Shown here piece by piece: positions 8,188 to 17,040 of a DNA stretch of 64,000 nt (positions within the stretch are counted from its first letter, which is position 1; each line of letters opens with the position of its first letter). Both the position numbers and the translations under genes were made by a program. Where the stretch lies: positions 477,847 to 541,846 of the forward strand of contig NZ_JALPRD010000002.1 of the NCBI RefSeq assembly GCF_023197165.1, in the 5' to 3' direction. The stretch is from Sphingopyxis sp. MSC1_008. Lineage in GTDB: Bacteria > Pseudomonadota > Alphaproteobacteria > Sphingomonadales > Sphingomonadaceae. The notes beneath the pieces are model-generated. The model saw only the letters and a list, made by a program, of their open reading frames with translations, was not told where the DNA came from and did no database searches.

Positions 8188-8222
8188 GTCCTTAGAGATT
8201 AACAGCGATAACCGGGAATTTT

Positions 8223-10028
8223 ATGCAGATCGACAGGCGCGGGTTCGTGAACGGGGCATTGGGCGGGGGGGCGCTGGCCGCGCTCGCTTCATATTATCCC
8301 GCGTGGGCGCAGCCGGTGTCGCGCGGCATCGCGTCGACGCTGCCGACGGTGTCGGGGAACGACATCACCCTGCGCATTGCAAGGCAGACGATGCGCGTCG
8401 ATGGCAAGGTCAGCCGGGCGATCGGGATCAACGGAACCGTCCCGGGCCCGCTTGTTCGGCTCAAAGAGGGGCAGCAGGCCCGGCTCATCGTCGTGAACGA
8501 TCTCGACGAGGACAGCTCGATCCACTGGCACGGGTTGATCCTGCCGTTCCAGATGGACGGCGTTCCGGGGGTCAGTTTCCCCGGTATCAAGCCGCATTCG
8601 ACCTTCGTCTACGAGTTTCCCGTCGTCCAGTCGGGCACCTATTGGTATCACAGCCATTCGGGGCTTCAGGAACAGCTCGGCCATTATGGCCCGATCGTGA
8701 TCGACCCCGCGGGCACCGATCCGGTCGGCTACGACCGCGAGCATGTGATCGTGCTGTCGGACCACAGCCGGCTCGCGCCCGAGGAAATTTTCCGCAAGCT
8801 CAAGGTCAGTCCGGGCCATTTCAACATGCAGCGCCAGACGCTAACCGGGCTGCTCGGCGGCAAGGACCAGTCGCTGAAGGACCGGACCGCGTGGGGCGCG
8901 ATGCGGATGGACCCGACCGATGTCGCCGACGTCAACGGCTCGACATATAGTTTCCTCGTCAACGGTTATGGTCCGCGCGACAACTGGACCGCCTTGTTCC
9001 AGCCCGGCGAGCGCGTGCGGCTGCGCATCATCAACGCCTCGGCGATGTCGATCTTCAATGTCCGCATTCCGGGGCTCAGGATGACGGTGGTTCAGGCCGA
9101 CGGCCTCAATGTCGTACCGACCGAGATCGACGAGTTCCAGATCGCGGTCGCCGAAACCTATGACGTCATCGTCACTCCGGTCGAGGATCGCGCCTATACG
9201 CTGGTCGCCGAGGCCAACGACCGGTCGGGCATGGGGCGCGCAACGCTCGCCCCGCGTGCCGGGATGGTCGCCGAGGTTCCGCCGCTTCGCGAACGCCCGC
9301 TCGCGACGATGAAGGATATGGGGATGGGCGCGATGGCGAGCGGCGGCGATGCGGCGTGTGCGCCCGAACATGCCGCGATGGGCCATTGCACGCCTGCGCC
9401 CGCCACTCCGGCGGCCGGGGATCATAGCGCGCACGGCGCGGCGGGCGGGGCGGCTGGGGGCGCGGCCATGCAGCACAGCATGCGCGATTTCAGCGTCGCG
9501 CCGCAGGTGAAGCGCGATGCGGGCGTGCAGACGATCTCGCCGATGCCGGTCGATCGCATGGGGGAGCCGGGGCAGGGGCTCGAGGACGCCCGGCACAAGG
9601 TGCTGAACTATCACGACCTTGTCGCGCTCGACCGCAATTCCGACGTGCGCGCGGCGTCGCGCTCGCTCGACATTCACCTGACGGGCAATATGGAGCGCTT
9701 CATGTGGTCGTTCGACGGCGTGAAGATGTCGGACCATCATGAGCCGATCCCGTTCATCGAGGGCGAACGGGTACGGATCAACCTCATCAACGATTCGATG
9801 ATGAGCCACCCCATTCACTTGCACGGCCATTTCTTTGAGCTGGTGACGGGGAAGGGCGACCGCTCGCCGCGCAAGCATACGGTGCTTGTCCAGCCCGGCG
9901 GGACCGCGAGCTTCGACTTCACCGCCGACGCGCTCGGCGACTGGGCGTTCCACTGCCACCTTCTCTATCATATGCACGCGGGGATGATGCGCGTCGTCAG
10001 CGTTCGCCCGAAGGGGGATGCAGAATGA
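8223..10028 (+). CDS. copA: Copper resistance multicopper oxidase CopA
   Basis: 601-residue periplasmic multicopper oxidase. A twin-arginine signal (DRRGFVNGALGGGALAALA) directs export in folded form. Copper ligand motifs are all visible: IHWHG near residue 100, WYHSHSG near 145, HPIHLHGHFFEL near 530 and HCHLLYHMHAGMM near 580, giving the type 1, 2 and 3 sites. A Met/His/Cys-rich linker at about 360-420 (MKDMGMGAM, CAPEHAAMGHCTP, DHSAHG) is typical of CopA/PcoA, where it binds extra Cu(I). The ATG at 8223 starts the Tat signal. copB overlaps its end by ATGA. Confidence 0.96.
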   Translation: MQIDRRGFVNGALGGGALAALASYYPAWAQPVSRGIASTLPTVSGNDITLRIARQTMRVDGKVSRAIGINGTVPGPLVRLKEGQQARLIVVNDLDEDSSIHWHGLILPFQMDGVPGVSFPGIKPHSTFVYEFPVVQSGTYWYHSHSGLQEQLGHYGPIVIDPAGTDPVGYDREHVIVLSDHSRLAPEEIFRKLKVSPGHFNMQRQTLTGLLGGKDQSLKDRTAWGAMRMDPTDVADVNGSTYSFLVNGYGPRDNWTALFQPGERVRLRIINASAMSIFNVRIPGLRMTVVQADGLNVVPTEIDEFQIAVAETYDVIVTPVEDRAYTLVAEANDRSGMGRATLAPRAGMVAEVPPLRERPLATMKDMGMGAMASGGDAACAPEHAAMGHCTPAPATPAAGDHSAHGAAGGAAGGAAMQHSMRDFSVAPQVKRDAGVQTISPMPVDRMGEPGQGLEDARHKVLNYHDLVALDRNSDVRAASRSLDIHLTGNMERFMWSFDGVKMSDHHEPIPFIEGERVRINLINDSMMSHPIHLHGHFFELVTGKGDRSPRKHTVLVQPGGTASFDFTADALGDWAFHCHLLYHMHAGMMRVVSVRPKGDAE

Positions 10029-10990
10029 CCCGGGTCGCGCTCCTGCTTGCGGGCCTCGCGCCGCTTGCTTTTGCGGTTCCGGCGGCGGCGCAATCGATGG
10101 ATCATTCGGCGCACGGTTCGCAGCCTGCGGCGGAACCTGCGCCCGAAGCGCCGGGCTGCACGCCCGAGCATGCCGCGATGGGGCATTGCACTCCCAAGCA
10201 AGCGTCCGCGCCCGATACCACGCCCGGAACCAGCGGCACCGATCTGCCGCCCGGCGATGCCCCGGCACCGCCGCCGCCCGGCGACTGGTACGCCGACCGC
10301 ATCTTCCCGAAGGGGGCGATGGAGCATTCGCGCCATGCGATGATGAAGGAGAGCGGCGGGCTGAGCGTCGGCTTCATCAGCCTCAACCTCGCCGAATATC
10401 AGGCGCGCAAGGGTAGCGACGGTCTGCGCTGGGAAGGCGAAGCCTGGTATGGCGGCGACATCAACCGGCTCACGCTCAAAAGCGAAGGCGAGACCGTCTT
10501 CGGCGAGGGCATTGAAAGCACCGAGACGCAGCTGCTCTACAGCCGCGCTATCGGGCCCTATTTCAACGCGCAGGCGGGCATCAGGCAGGATTTCGGACAG
10601 GGCCCCGACCGCACCTATGTGACGGTTGGTTTAGAGGGGCTCGCGCCTTACTGGTTCGAGGTCGAAGGCGCGTTCTTCCTGTCGAACAAGGGCGATATGC
10701 ACGCACGGCTCGGCGGATATTATGATCAGCGCATCACCCAGAGGCTGATCCTCCAGTCGATGACCGAGATCAATTTTGCGCTGCAGGATGTGCCTGAGAT
10801 CGGCGTTGGCTCGGGCTTGTCCGACGTCGAGTTGGGGCTGCGTCTCCGTTATGAGATCGTGAAGGAGTTCGCGCCTTATGTGGGCGTCGAATGGGCGCTG
10901 AAGGTCGGCGACACCGCGCGCTTCGCCCGTGCGGGCGGCGAGGATGCTGATAGTGTCAGTTTCGTCGTGGGGGTGAAGGCGTGGTTCTAG
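10025..10990 (+). CDS. copB: Copper resistance protein CopB, outer membrane
   Basis: 321 residues. The signal peptide ends near PAAAQS. A His/Met/Cys-rich N-terminal stretch (MDHSAHG, CTPEHAAMGHCTP) is followed by a roughly 220-residue beta-barrel domain starting GDWYADRIFPKGAMEHSRHAM and ending in an aromatic residue (VVGVKAWF). CopB/PcoB is the outer-membrane partner of CopA. The ATG overlaps the copA stop, so the two are co-translated. Its metal-binding stretch shares an 11-residue string with CopA. Confidence 0.94.
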   Translation: MTRVALLLAGLAPLAFAVPAAAQSMDHSAHGSQPAAEPAPEAPGCTPEHAAMGHCTPKQASAPDTTPGTSGTDLPPGDAPAPPPPGDWYADRIFPKGAMEHSRHAMMKESGGLSVGFISLNLAEYQARKGSDGLRWEGEAWYGGDINRLTLKSEGETVFGEGIESTETQLLYSRAIGPYFNAQAGIRQDFGQGPDRTYVTVGLEGLAPYWFEVEGAFFLSNKGDMHARLGGYYDQRITQRLILQSMTEINFALQDVPEIGVGSGLSDVELGLRLRYEIVKEFAPYVGVEWALKVGDTARFARAGGEDADSVSFVVGVKAWF

Positions 10991-11161
10991 CTTCGCCGGA
11001 CGCGAGCCAATTGGGCTAGAGAATTAGAAAGTGAAGAGAAATAGCGTCGATCGGGGCGATTTGATATTGTCTCGCCCGGATATTATGCCCATTCAATACA
11101 TATGATCTTACCCGGTTTCACATATGAAAATACCGCGGTTTCAATGGTTTTGAGGGGGCGA

Positions 11162-12589
11162 ATGCGAAAAGCAGGGAAGCATTGGCTGCTCGTTACGGCG
11201 CTTGCCGGCGGGCTTGCGGCCTGTGCCCCGACCGCCACGCAGACCGCGCCGCAGCCCGCGATCGCCTTGCCCGACCATTGGTCGGGTGATGCGCAGGCGC
11301 TTCCGGCAGATATCGCAAGCTATTGGACCCGGCTGAACGACCCGCTGGTCGACCGCCATGTCGAACGCGCGCTGGCGAACAACCGCGACATCGCACAGGC
11401 GGCGGCGCGCGTGGCGCAGGCGCGCGCCAGCGTGCGGGCTGCTCGTGCGAGCTTCCTGCCGCAGATCGACGCCTCGGGCGGCGTCCGGCGCAACGTCGGC
11501 GACCTTGCCGACGACCGGCTGCAATTCTCGCTCGGCGCCGATGCGCAGTGGGAAATCGACCTGTTCGGCCGGATCGGCAACAGTGTCGCCGCCTCGCGCG
11601 CCGACCTGGCGGCGGCGGGTTATGGCCTTGCCGACCTGCGGCGGCTGATCGCGGGGCAGGTGGCGCAGGTGACGGTGTCGGCACGCGCGCTGGCGGTACA
11701 GCGCGCGATCGCGCGCGAAACGCTGACGATCCAGGACGAAAATCTGCAGATCGCGCGCTGGCGGCTGCAGGCCGGCCTCGTGTCGAGCCTCGACGTCGAG
11801 CAGGCGGCGGCACAGCGCGCACAGACAGCGGCGAGCATCCCCGCGCTCGAACGCGATTTTGCCCAAGCGGCGAACACGATTTCGACCTTGATAGGCGAAC
11901 CACCCGGCGCGGTGCGGACCGCGCTCGAAGCCGGTGCTCGCCCGATCCCCGTTCCGCCCGAGGCGGCGGGGCTCGACACGCCCGCGGCGATCCTGCGGAG
12001 CCGGCCCGATGTGCGGCAGGCCGAAGCCGCGCTGCTCGCCGATACTGCGCGCATCGGCGTCGCGCGTGCGCAGTTGCTGCCGCTGGTGCGGTTGACGGGT
12101 AATATCGCGACCTCCTCCTTCGGGATCGACAATCTGTTCGACGTCATCACCGGCGGGCTCTTCGCCGGGGTCAGCCAGCTTATCTTCGACGGCGGGCGCG
12201 CCCGCGCGCAGGTTGCAGGCGCCGAGGCGGCGGCGCAGGCGTCGCTCGCGGCGTGGGAGCAGGCGATCCTTGGCGCTCTCGAGGATGTGGAAAGCGCATC
12301 GGTCGCGTTGATGGCAGCGCGCGAGCGGGTCCTGCTTTTCGGCACGGCGCTTGAGGCCGCAAACAATGCCGCGTTGCTCGCGCGCAGCCAATATCAGTCG
12401 GGGCTGATCGATTTCCAGACTTTGCTCACTGCCGAGAGCCAACTGCTCGGCGCGCGCAACGCGCTCGCCGCCAGCGAGGCCGAGCGCGCCAACGCCTTCA
12501 TTGCGCTGAATCAGGCGCTCGGCGGCGGGGCGAATGATATGAATTTGGGTCCGGAGAGCACTGGTTCGGACGGAGGAATGCCACAATGA
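11162..12589 (+). CDS. Outer-membrane efflux factor (NodT/TolC-like lipoprotein)
   Basis: 475-residue lipoprotein of the RND/ABC efflux outer-membrane factor family. The lipobox LAACAP lies near residue 20. Two repeated alpha-helical/beta-barrel halves follow (DPLVDRHVERALANNRDIAQ; SRADLAAAGYGLADLRRLIAG; LRSRPDVRQAEAALLADTARI; YQSGLIDFQTLLTAESQLL). The ATG at 11162 is chosen over in-frame ATGs at 11102 and 11144 because GAGGGGG lies just upstream and it starts the lipoprotein signal. Its stop overlaps the MacA-like ATG, so this channel is dedicated to the MacAB-type pump downstream. That is unusual, because many MacAB pumps borrow TolC. Confidence 0.92.
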   Translation: MRKAGKHWLLVTALAGGLAACAPTATQTAPQPAIALPDHWSGDAQALPADIASYWTRLNDPLVDRHVERALANNRDIAQAAARVAQARASVRAARASFLPQIDASGGVRRNVGDLADDRLQFSLGADAQWEIDLFGRIGNSVAASRADLAAAGYGLADLRRLIAGQVAQVTVSARALAVQRAIARETLTIQDENLQIARWRLQAGLVSSLDVEQAAAQRAQTAASIPALERDFAQAANTISTLIGEPPGAVRTALEAGARPIPVPPEAAGLDTPAAILRSRPDVRQAEAALLADTARIGVARAQLLPLVRLTGNIATSSFGIDNLFDVITGGLFAGVSQLIFDGGRARAQVAGAEAAAQASLAAWEQAILGALEDVESASVALMAARERVLLFGTALEAANNAALLARSQYQSGLIDFQTLLTAESQLLGARNALAASEAERANAFIALNQALGGGANDMNLGPESTGSDGGMPQ

Positions 12590-13896
12590 CCGACACCGCG
12601 ACCGAGCCGCAGGAGCTCGACGAATTCCTCGGTGCCAAACCGCAGCCGCGCTGGCGGCGATGGATGAAATATTGGCTGCCGGCGTTGCTGGTGCTGGTGG
12701 TGCTGCTCGGCGTCGCGACTTGCGCGCGCGGGGGCGGCGAACCGGAATATATCACCGAGGCGGTCGCGCAGCGATCGCTGGTGCTCAGCGTGACCGCGAC
12801 GGGCAATCTGCGTCCGACGAACCAGGTCGAGGTCGGGTCCGAAGTGTCGGGCAAGATCGACCATATCTATGTCGATGTGAACGACCGGGTGACGCAGGGG
12901 CAGGTGCTGGCGCAGATCAACACCGACGTGATCGAGGATCAGATCACGCAGGCGCAGGCCAATCTGAATGCCGCACGTGCGCAGGTGGCGCAGGCGCAGG
13001 CGACTCTCGACGTCGACCGGGCGCAACTCGCGCGGCTCGAAAACGTCTTCCGCATTTCGGGCGGCAAGGTGCCGTCGCAGGTCGAGTTCGACCAGGCGAA
13101 GGGCGCGGTCAAACGCGACGTCGCGGCGGTCGCGGCTGCAAACGCGAACGTCCGCGCGGTCGAGGCGCAGCTGTCGACTGCGGTCACCAACCGCAACCGC
13201 GCGGTGATCCGCTCGCCGGTCTCGGGCGTCGTGCTCGCGCGGCAGGTCGAGCCGGGGCAGACCGTCGCGGCGAGCTTCAACACCCCGACCTTGTTCATTC
13301 TCGCCGAGGATTTGTCTGCCATGCAACTCCGCGTCGAAATCGACGAGGCGGATGTCGGGCAGGTGCGCGAGGGGCAGGGGGCGAGCTTCACCGTCGACGC
13401 CTATCCGGGCCGCCGCTTCCCCGCGCGCGTCGAGCGCGTCGACCAGGCATCGAGCAACACCGCATCGCAGGCGAGCCAGCAGGCGTCCGCCGCGACCGCG
13501 GGCAGCAACGCCGTCGTCAGTTACGAAGCGCGGCTCGCCGTCGCCAATGCCGAGGGCGTGCTGCGACCGGGGATGACCGCGACCGCAACGATCGCCACCG
13601 GAAGCACGGGCAAGCAGCTTCTGGTTCCCAACGGCGCACTGCGCTTCCAGCCCGACGCGAAGGAAAAGGGCGAGGCGAGCGTGCTCAATCCCGAAATCGG
13701 GCTCGAAAAGAATGAGCAGCGCGCGACGATCGGGGCGGGCAGCCGGCAGCGCGTTTGGGTATTGGGGGCCGACGGCAAGCTGAAGCCAATCGACGTCGTA
13801 ACGGGAGAGAGCGACGGGCGCCTGACCGCGGTGACGTCGAAGCAATTGCGCGCGGGCATGAAGGTCGTGACGGGCAAGGCGGCGGCGCCCCAGTGA
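12586..13896 (+). CDS. macA: MacA-like periplasmic adaptor (membrane fusion protein)
   Basis: 436 residues. A short cytoplasmic N-terminus precedes one transmembrane helix (about 25-45, YWLPALLVLVVLLGVATC). The adaptor then shows a barrel-sandwich/lipoyl half (VTATGNLRPTNQVEVGSEVS), a long coiled-coil hairpin (about 110-205, ITQAQANLNAARAQVAQAQA and onward) and the returning lipoyl half (IRSPVSGVVLARQVEPGQTV). Beta-barrel and membrane-proximal domains follow. It bridges the MacB transporter and the outer-membrane factor. An ATGA overlap upstream and a GTGA overlap downstream show a tight operon. Confidence 0.92.
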   Translation: MTDTATEPQELDEFLGAKPQPRWRRWMKYWLPALLVLVVLLGVATCARGGGEPEYITEAVAQRSLVLSVTATGNLRPTNQVEVGSEVSGKIDHIYVDVNDRVTQGQVLAQINTDVIEDQITQAQANLNAARAQVAQAQATLDVDRAQLARLENVFRISGGKVPSQVEFDQAKGAVKRDVAAVAAANANVRAVEAQLSTAVTNRNRAVIRSPVSGVVLARQVEPGQTVAASFNTPTLFILAEDLSAMQLRVEIDEADVGQVREGQGASFTVDAYPGRRFPARVERVDQASSNTASQASQQASAATAGSNAVVSYEARLAVANAEGVLRPGMTATATIATGSTGKQLLVPNGALRFQPDAKEKGEASVLNPEIGLEKNEQRATIGAGSRQRVWVLGADGKLKPIDVVTGESDGRLTAVTSKQLRAGMKVVTGKAAAPQ

Positions 13897-14624
13897 CCGC
13901 CGATCGCTCCTCGACGCCGCCGCTGATCGAGCTGGAGGGCATTACCAAGACCTTCGGCAAGGGCGAGGCGGCCTTTCAGGCGCTGAAAGGCGTCGATATG
14001 CGCGTCGAGCGGGGCGATTTCGTCGCGGTGATGGGACCTTCGGGTTCGGGCAAGTCGACGACGATGAACGTCCTCGGCTGCCTCGACGTGCCGACGAGCG
14101 GCATTTTCCGTTTTCGCGGGGTCGAGGTACAGGCGCTCGACCGCGACCAGCGCAGCCTGCTGCGCCGCCGCTATCTCGGCTTCGTGTTTCAGGGCTTCAA
14201 CCTGCTCGCGCGGACGTCGGCGGTCGAGAATGTTGAACTGCCCTTGCTTTATCGGGGCGAGAAGAAGGCAGTGCGCCATGCCGCCGCGATGCGCGCGCTC
14301 GATCAGGTCGGGCTGGCGCCATGGGCCGATCATACCCCCGCCGAATTGTCGGGCGGCCAGCAACAGCGCGTCGCCATCGCGCGCGCGCTCGTCACCGAAC
14401 CCGCGGTGCTGCTCGCCGACGAGCCGACGGGCAATCTCGATACCGAACGCTCGATCGAGATCATGCAGCTTCTGACCCGGCTCAACGGCGAGGGCATCAC
14501 CATCCTGATGGTGACGCACGAAGAGGAAATGGCCGCGTTCGCGCGCACGGTGGTGCGGTTCCGCGACGGGCTGGTCGAAAGTGTCGAGCATCGCGAACGC
14601 GCGATCGCCGGGGAGGTTGGCTGA
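13893..14624 (+). CDS. MacB-type ABC transporter ATP-binding protein
   Basis: 243-residue ABC ATPase of the MacB/LolD branch. Walker [11 protein letters not shown]-loop FVFQGFNLL, signature [15 protein letters not shown], Walker [13 protein letters not shown] and switch His in MVTHEEE are all present. The GTG at 13893 overlaps the adaptor's stop and is preferred over an upstream ATG that would run back through the adaptor gene. ATPase and permease are separate genes here, whereas Escherichia coli MacB is one fused chain. Cargo unknown. Confidence 0.92.
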   Translation: MTADRSSTPPLIELEGITKTFGKGEAAFQALKGVDMRVERGDFVAVMGPSGSGKSTTMNVLGCLDVPTSGIFRFRGVEVQALDRDQRSLLRRRYLGFVFQGFNLLARTSAVENVELPLLYRGEKKAVRHAAAMRALDQVGLAPWADHTPAELSGGQQQRVAIARALVTEPAVLLADEPTGNLDTERSIEIMQLLTRLNGEGITILMVTHEEEMAAFARTVVRFRDGLVESVEHRERAIAGEVG

Positions 14625-15832
14625 TGCTCGGCATGTTCGGCGCAACCCTGCTCCTCGCTTTCCGCGAAATCCGGCGGCACTTGCTGCGGTCCTTCCTGAC
14701 GACGCTCGGGATCATCATCGGCGTCGCGGCGGTGATCACGATGGTGACGCTCGGCAATGGCGTCACCGCGTCGGTTACGAGCCAGATCTCGTCGCTCGGA
14801 TCGAATGTGCTGATTGTTTTTCCGGTCCGCGGCGATCGCGGCGCGCCGCGGCCGTTCAAGCAGGACGATATCGACGCCGCGCGAAACCAGATCGCCGGGG
14901 TCGAGGATGTGTCGGGTAGCGTATCGTCCAGCGCGACCGCCTTCCACAATGGCCAGAGTTGGCAGACGAGCGTGCAGGGCGTCGAGAATGCCTTCCTCCG
15001 CGCCCGCTCGGTCGAGGTCGAAGAGGGCCGTCCCTTTTCGAACGAGGAAGAGAGTGCGGGCAAGAGCGTGTGCCTGATCGGGCCGAAGGTAAGGCAGGCG
15101 ATTTTCGTTGCGGGTGCGAGCCCGCTTGGCGCGAAAGTCCGGCTCGACAATGTCTCATGTACCGTGGTCGGTCTGCTGAAGGAACGCGGCGAGGGCGGCG
15201 GCCCCGATCAGGACAGCGACAATGTCGTGATGATGCCGCTCAAGACCGTGCAGCGGCGCTTCACCGGCAATGACGATCTGCAATATTTCGTGATCAAATA
15301 TGACAGCGCGTATGCGAGCACAACGATCCAGGCCTCGCTCGTCGCCCTGCTGCGCGAGCGGCGGCTGCTTCAGGGGACCGCCGCCAACGATTTCAACGTC
15401 GTCGACACCGCGCAGGTCAATCAGGCCTTGGGCGCGGCAACCGGGGCGCTGACCGCGATGGTCGCGGTGATCGCCGGGATCAGCCTGCTGGTCGGCGGGA
15501 TCGGGATCATGAATATCATGCTGGTGTCGGTGACCGAACGGACGCGCGAGATTGGTATTCGCCTGGCGATCGGCGCGCTCGCGCGCGAGGTCCAGCTGCA
15601 GTTCCTGACCGAGGCCGTCGTCCTCTGCTGTTTTGGCGGCGTCGTCGGAATCGCCCTCGCTTTCCTGCTGTCGTGGAGCATGGCCGGGGTGATCGACGTC
15701 CCCTTCCTGTTCGATCCGCTGGTCAACGCGCTGAGCTTTCTCTTCTCGGCGTTGATGGGGATCACCTTCGGCTTTTATCCCGCACGCCGGGCGTCGAAGC
15801 TCGATCCGATCGACGCGCTCCGGCACGAATAG
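14624..15832 (+). CDS. MacB-type ABC transporter permease (FtsX-like)
   Basis: 402 residues. N-terminal transmembrane helix in [20 protein letters not shown], then a periplasmic MacB_PCD domain (about 50-240) and three C-terminal helices with the FtsX signature ([36 protein letters not shown]). It ends with the typical [19 protein letters not shown]. The ATG overlaps the ATPase stop. It completes a self-contained four-gene tripartite exporter (outer factor, adaptor, ATPase, permease), suggested for antibiotics, peptides or lipids by family only. Confidence 0.92.
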   Translation: MLGMFGATLLLAFREIRRHLLRSFLTTLGIIIGVAAVITMVTLGNGVTASVTSQISSLGSNVLIVFPVRGDRGAPRPFKQDDIDAARNQIAGVEDVSGSVSSSATAFHNGQSWQTSVQGVENAFLRARSVEVEEGRPFSNEEESAGKSVCLIGPKVRQAIFVAGASPLGAKVRLDNVSCTVVGLLKERGEGGGPDQDSDNVVMMPLKTVQRRFTGNDDLQYFVIKYDSAYASTTIQASLVALLRERRLLQGTAANDFNVVDTAQVNQALGAATGALTAMVAVIAGISLLVGGIGIMNIMLVSVTERTREIGIRLAIGALAREVQLQFLTEAVVLCCFGGVVGIALAFLLSWSMAGVIDVPFLFDPLVNALSFLFSALMGITFGFYPARRASKLDPIDALRHE

Positions 15833-15839
15833 CGGCGCG

Positions 15840-17009
15840 TCAGCTTCGCGTCGCCAGCCACCGGCCCGCGGCGAGCGCCAGAAAACCGACGACCAGCCCC
15901 CAGAAGGCCGAACCCAGCCCGAACAGCGTCAGCCCCGATCCGGTGGCGAGGAAGGTCAGGATCGCGGGGTCGCGGTCGGACTTTGCCGTCATCATCGACT
16001 CCATCGCGCCGAGCAGCGCGGGGATCAGCGCGACGCCGGTCAGCGCCGCGATGACCGTGGGCGGCAGCGCGAGAAAGAGGCGCACGAGCAGCGGTGAGAA
16101 AATGGCAAGCAGCAGATAGAAGCCCGCGTAGAGCATGCCGACGGTCCACCGTTTCGCGCGGTCGGTATGCGCCTCTTCGGCGGTGCAGATCGCCGCGGTG
16201 ATCGCCGCGAGGTTGAGGCCGTGCGCGCCGAAGGGCGCTGCGGCGAGCCAGGCGAGGGCGCTGCCGACGATCAGCGGGCGCGGCGGTGGCGCATAGCCCG
16301 CGCCGCGCAGCACGACGAGGCCGGGCAGGTTCTGCGATACCAAAGTCACGAGGAACAGCGGCACGCCGACGCTGAGGATCGCGCGCGCGTCGAAGGCGGG
16401 AACCACGGGCATCAGCGTGCCGAAGGTCGCGCCGGGCGGCAGCGGCCCGATATCGCCGCGCACCAGTGTGAGCGCCATGCCCGCCGCGAGCGCGAGGAGC
16501 AGCGCATAGAGCGGCAGCCGCTGCCGTGCGACGACAAAGACCGCGACAAGCAAGGCAACAAGCAACGGGTCGGCCGCGCCGAGCCCGAACAGCTTGAGGC
16601 AGAAGGACAGAAGCACACCCGCGAGCATCGCCGACGCGATCGACGCCGGGATGCGCTCGGCGAGCCGCCCGAGCAGCGGCACGATGCCGAGGAGGATCAT
16701 CATCAGCGCCGCGGACAGGAAGATGCCGATCGCGACGGGCCACGACAAGCCGGGCGCCGCGGCGGCGAGCAGAGCCGCGCCCGGGGTCGACCAGGCGAGC
16801 ACGACGGGCATGCGCAGCCGCCACGACAGCGCCGCGCCCGCGACCGCGATGCCGAGGCACAGCGCGGTGACCGCTGACCCCGTCTGGTCGCCCGACGCGC
16901 CAAGATTGCGCATCGCCTGGACGACGAGCGCAATCGTCCCGCCAAAGCCGACGAGTGCGGCGATCAGCGCCGAGGACCAGGCCGGGACGGGGGGTAGGCT
17001 ACGCAGCAT
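15840..17009 (-). CDS. BenE-family benzoate/H+ symporter-like transporter
   Basis: 389-residue polytopic membrane protein with about twelve hydrophobic segments. BenE signatures: NLGASGDQTGSAVTAL near the N-terminus, VVLAWSTPGAALL, LPGLVVLRGAGY, and HGLNLAAITAAICTAEEAH in the middle. Benzoate import is known for Acinetobacter BenE; most homologues have no proven substrate, and no aromatic-degradation genes sit nearby. The ATG at 17009 is used; an upstream in-frame ATG would overlap the DUF2339 gene end. Convergent with the MacB permease, 7 bases apart. Confidence 0.85.
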   Translation of the reverse strand: MLRSLPPVPAWSSALIAALVGFGGTIALVVQAMRNLGASGDQTGSAVTALCLGIAVAGAALSWRLRMPVVLAWSTPGAALLAAAAPGLSWPVAIGIFLSAALMMILLGIVPLLGRLAERIPASIASAMLAGVLLSFCLKLFGLGAADPLLVALLVAVFVVARQRLPLYALLLALAAGMALTLVRGDIGPLPPGATFGTLMPVVPAFDARAILSVGVPLFLVTLVSQNLPGLVVLRGAGYAPPPRPLIVGSALAWLAAAPFGAHGLNLAAITAAICTAEEAHTDRAKRWTVGMLYAGFYLLLAIFSPLLVRLFLALPPTVIAALTGVALIPALLGAMESMMTAKSDRDPAILTFLATGSGLTLFGLGSAFWGLVVGFLALAAGRWLATRS

Positions 17010-17040
17010 CGTTTCTTGTTCTCTGGCTTGTCGGGGTGCG

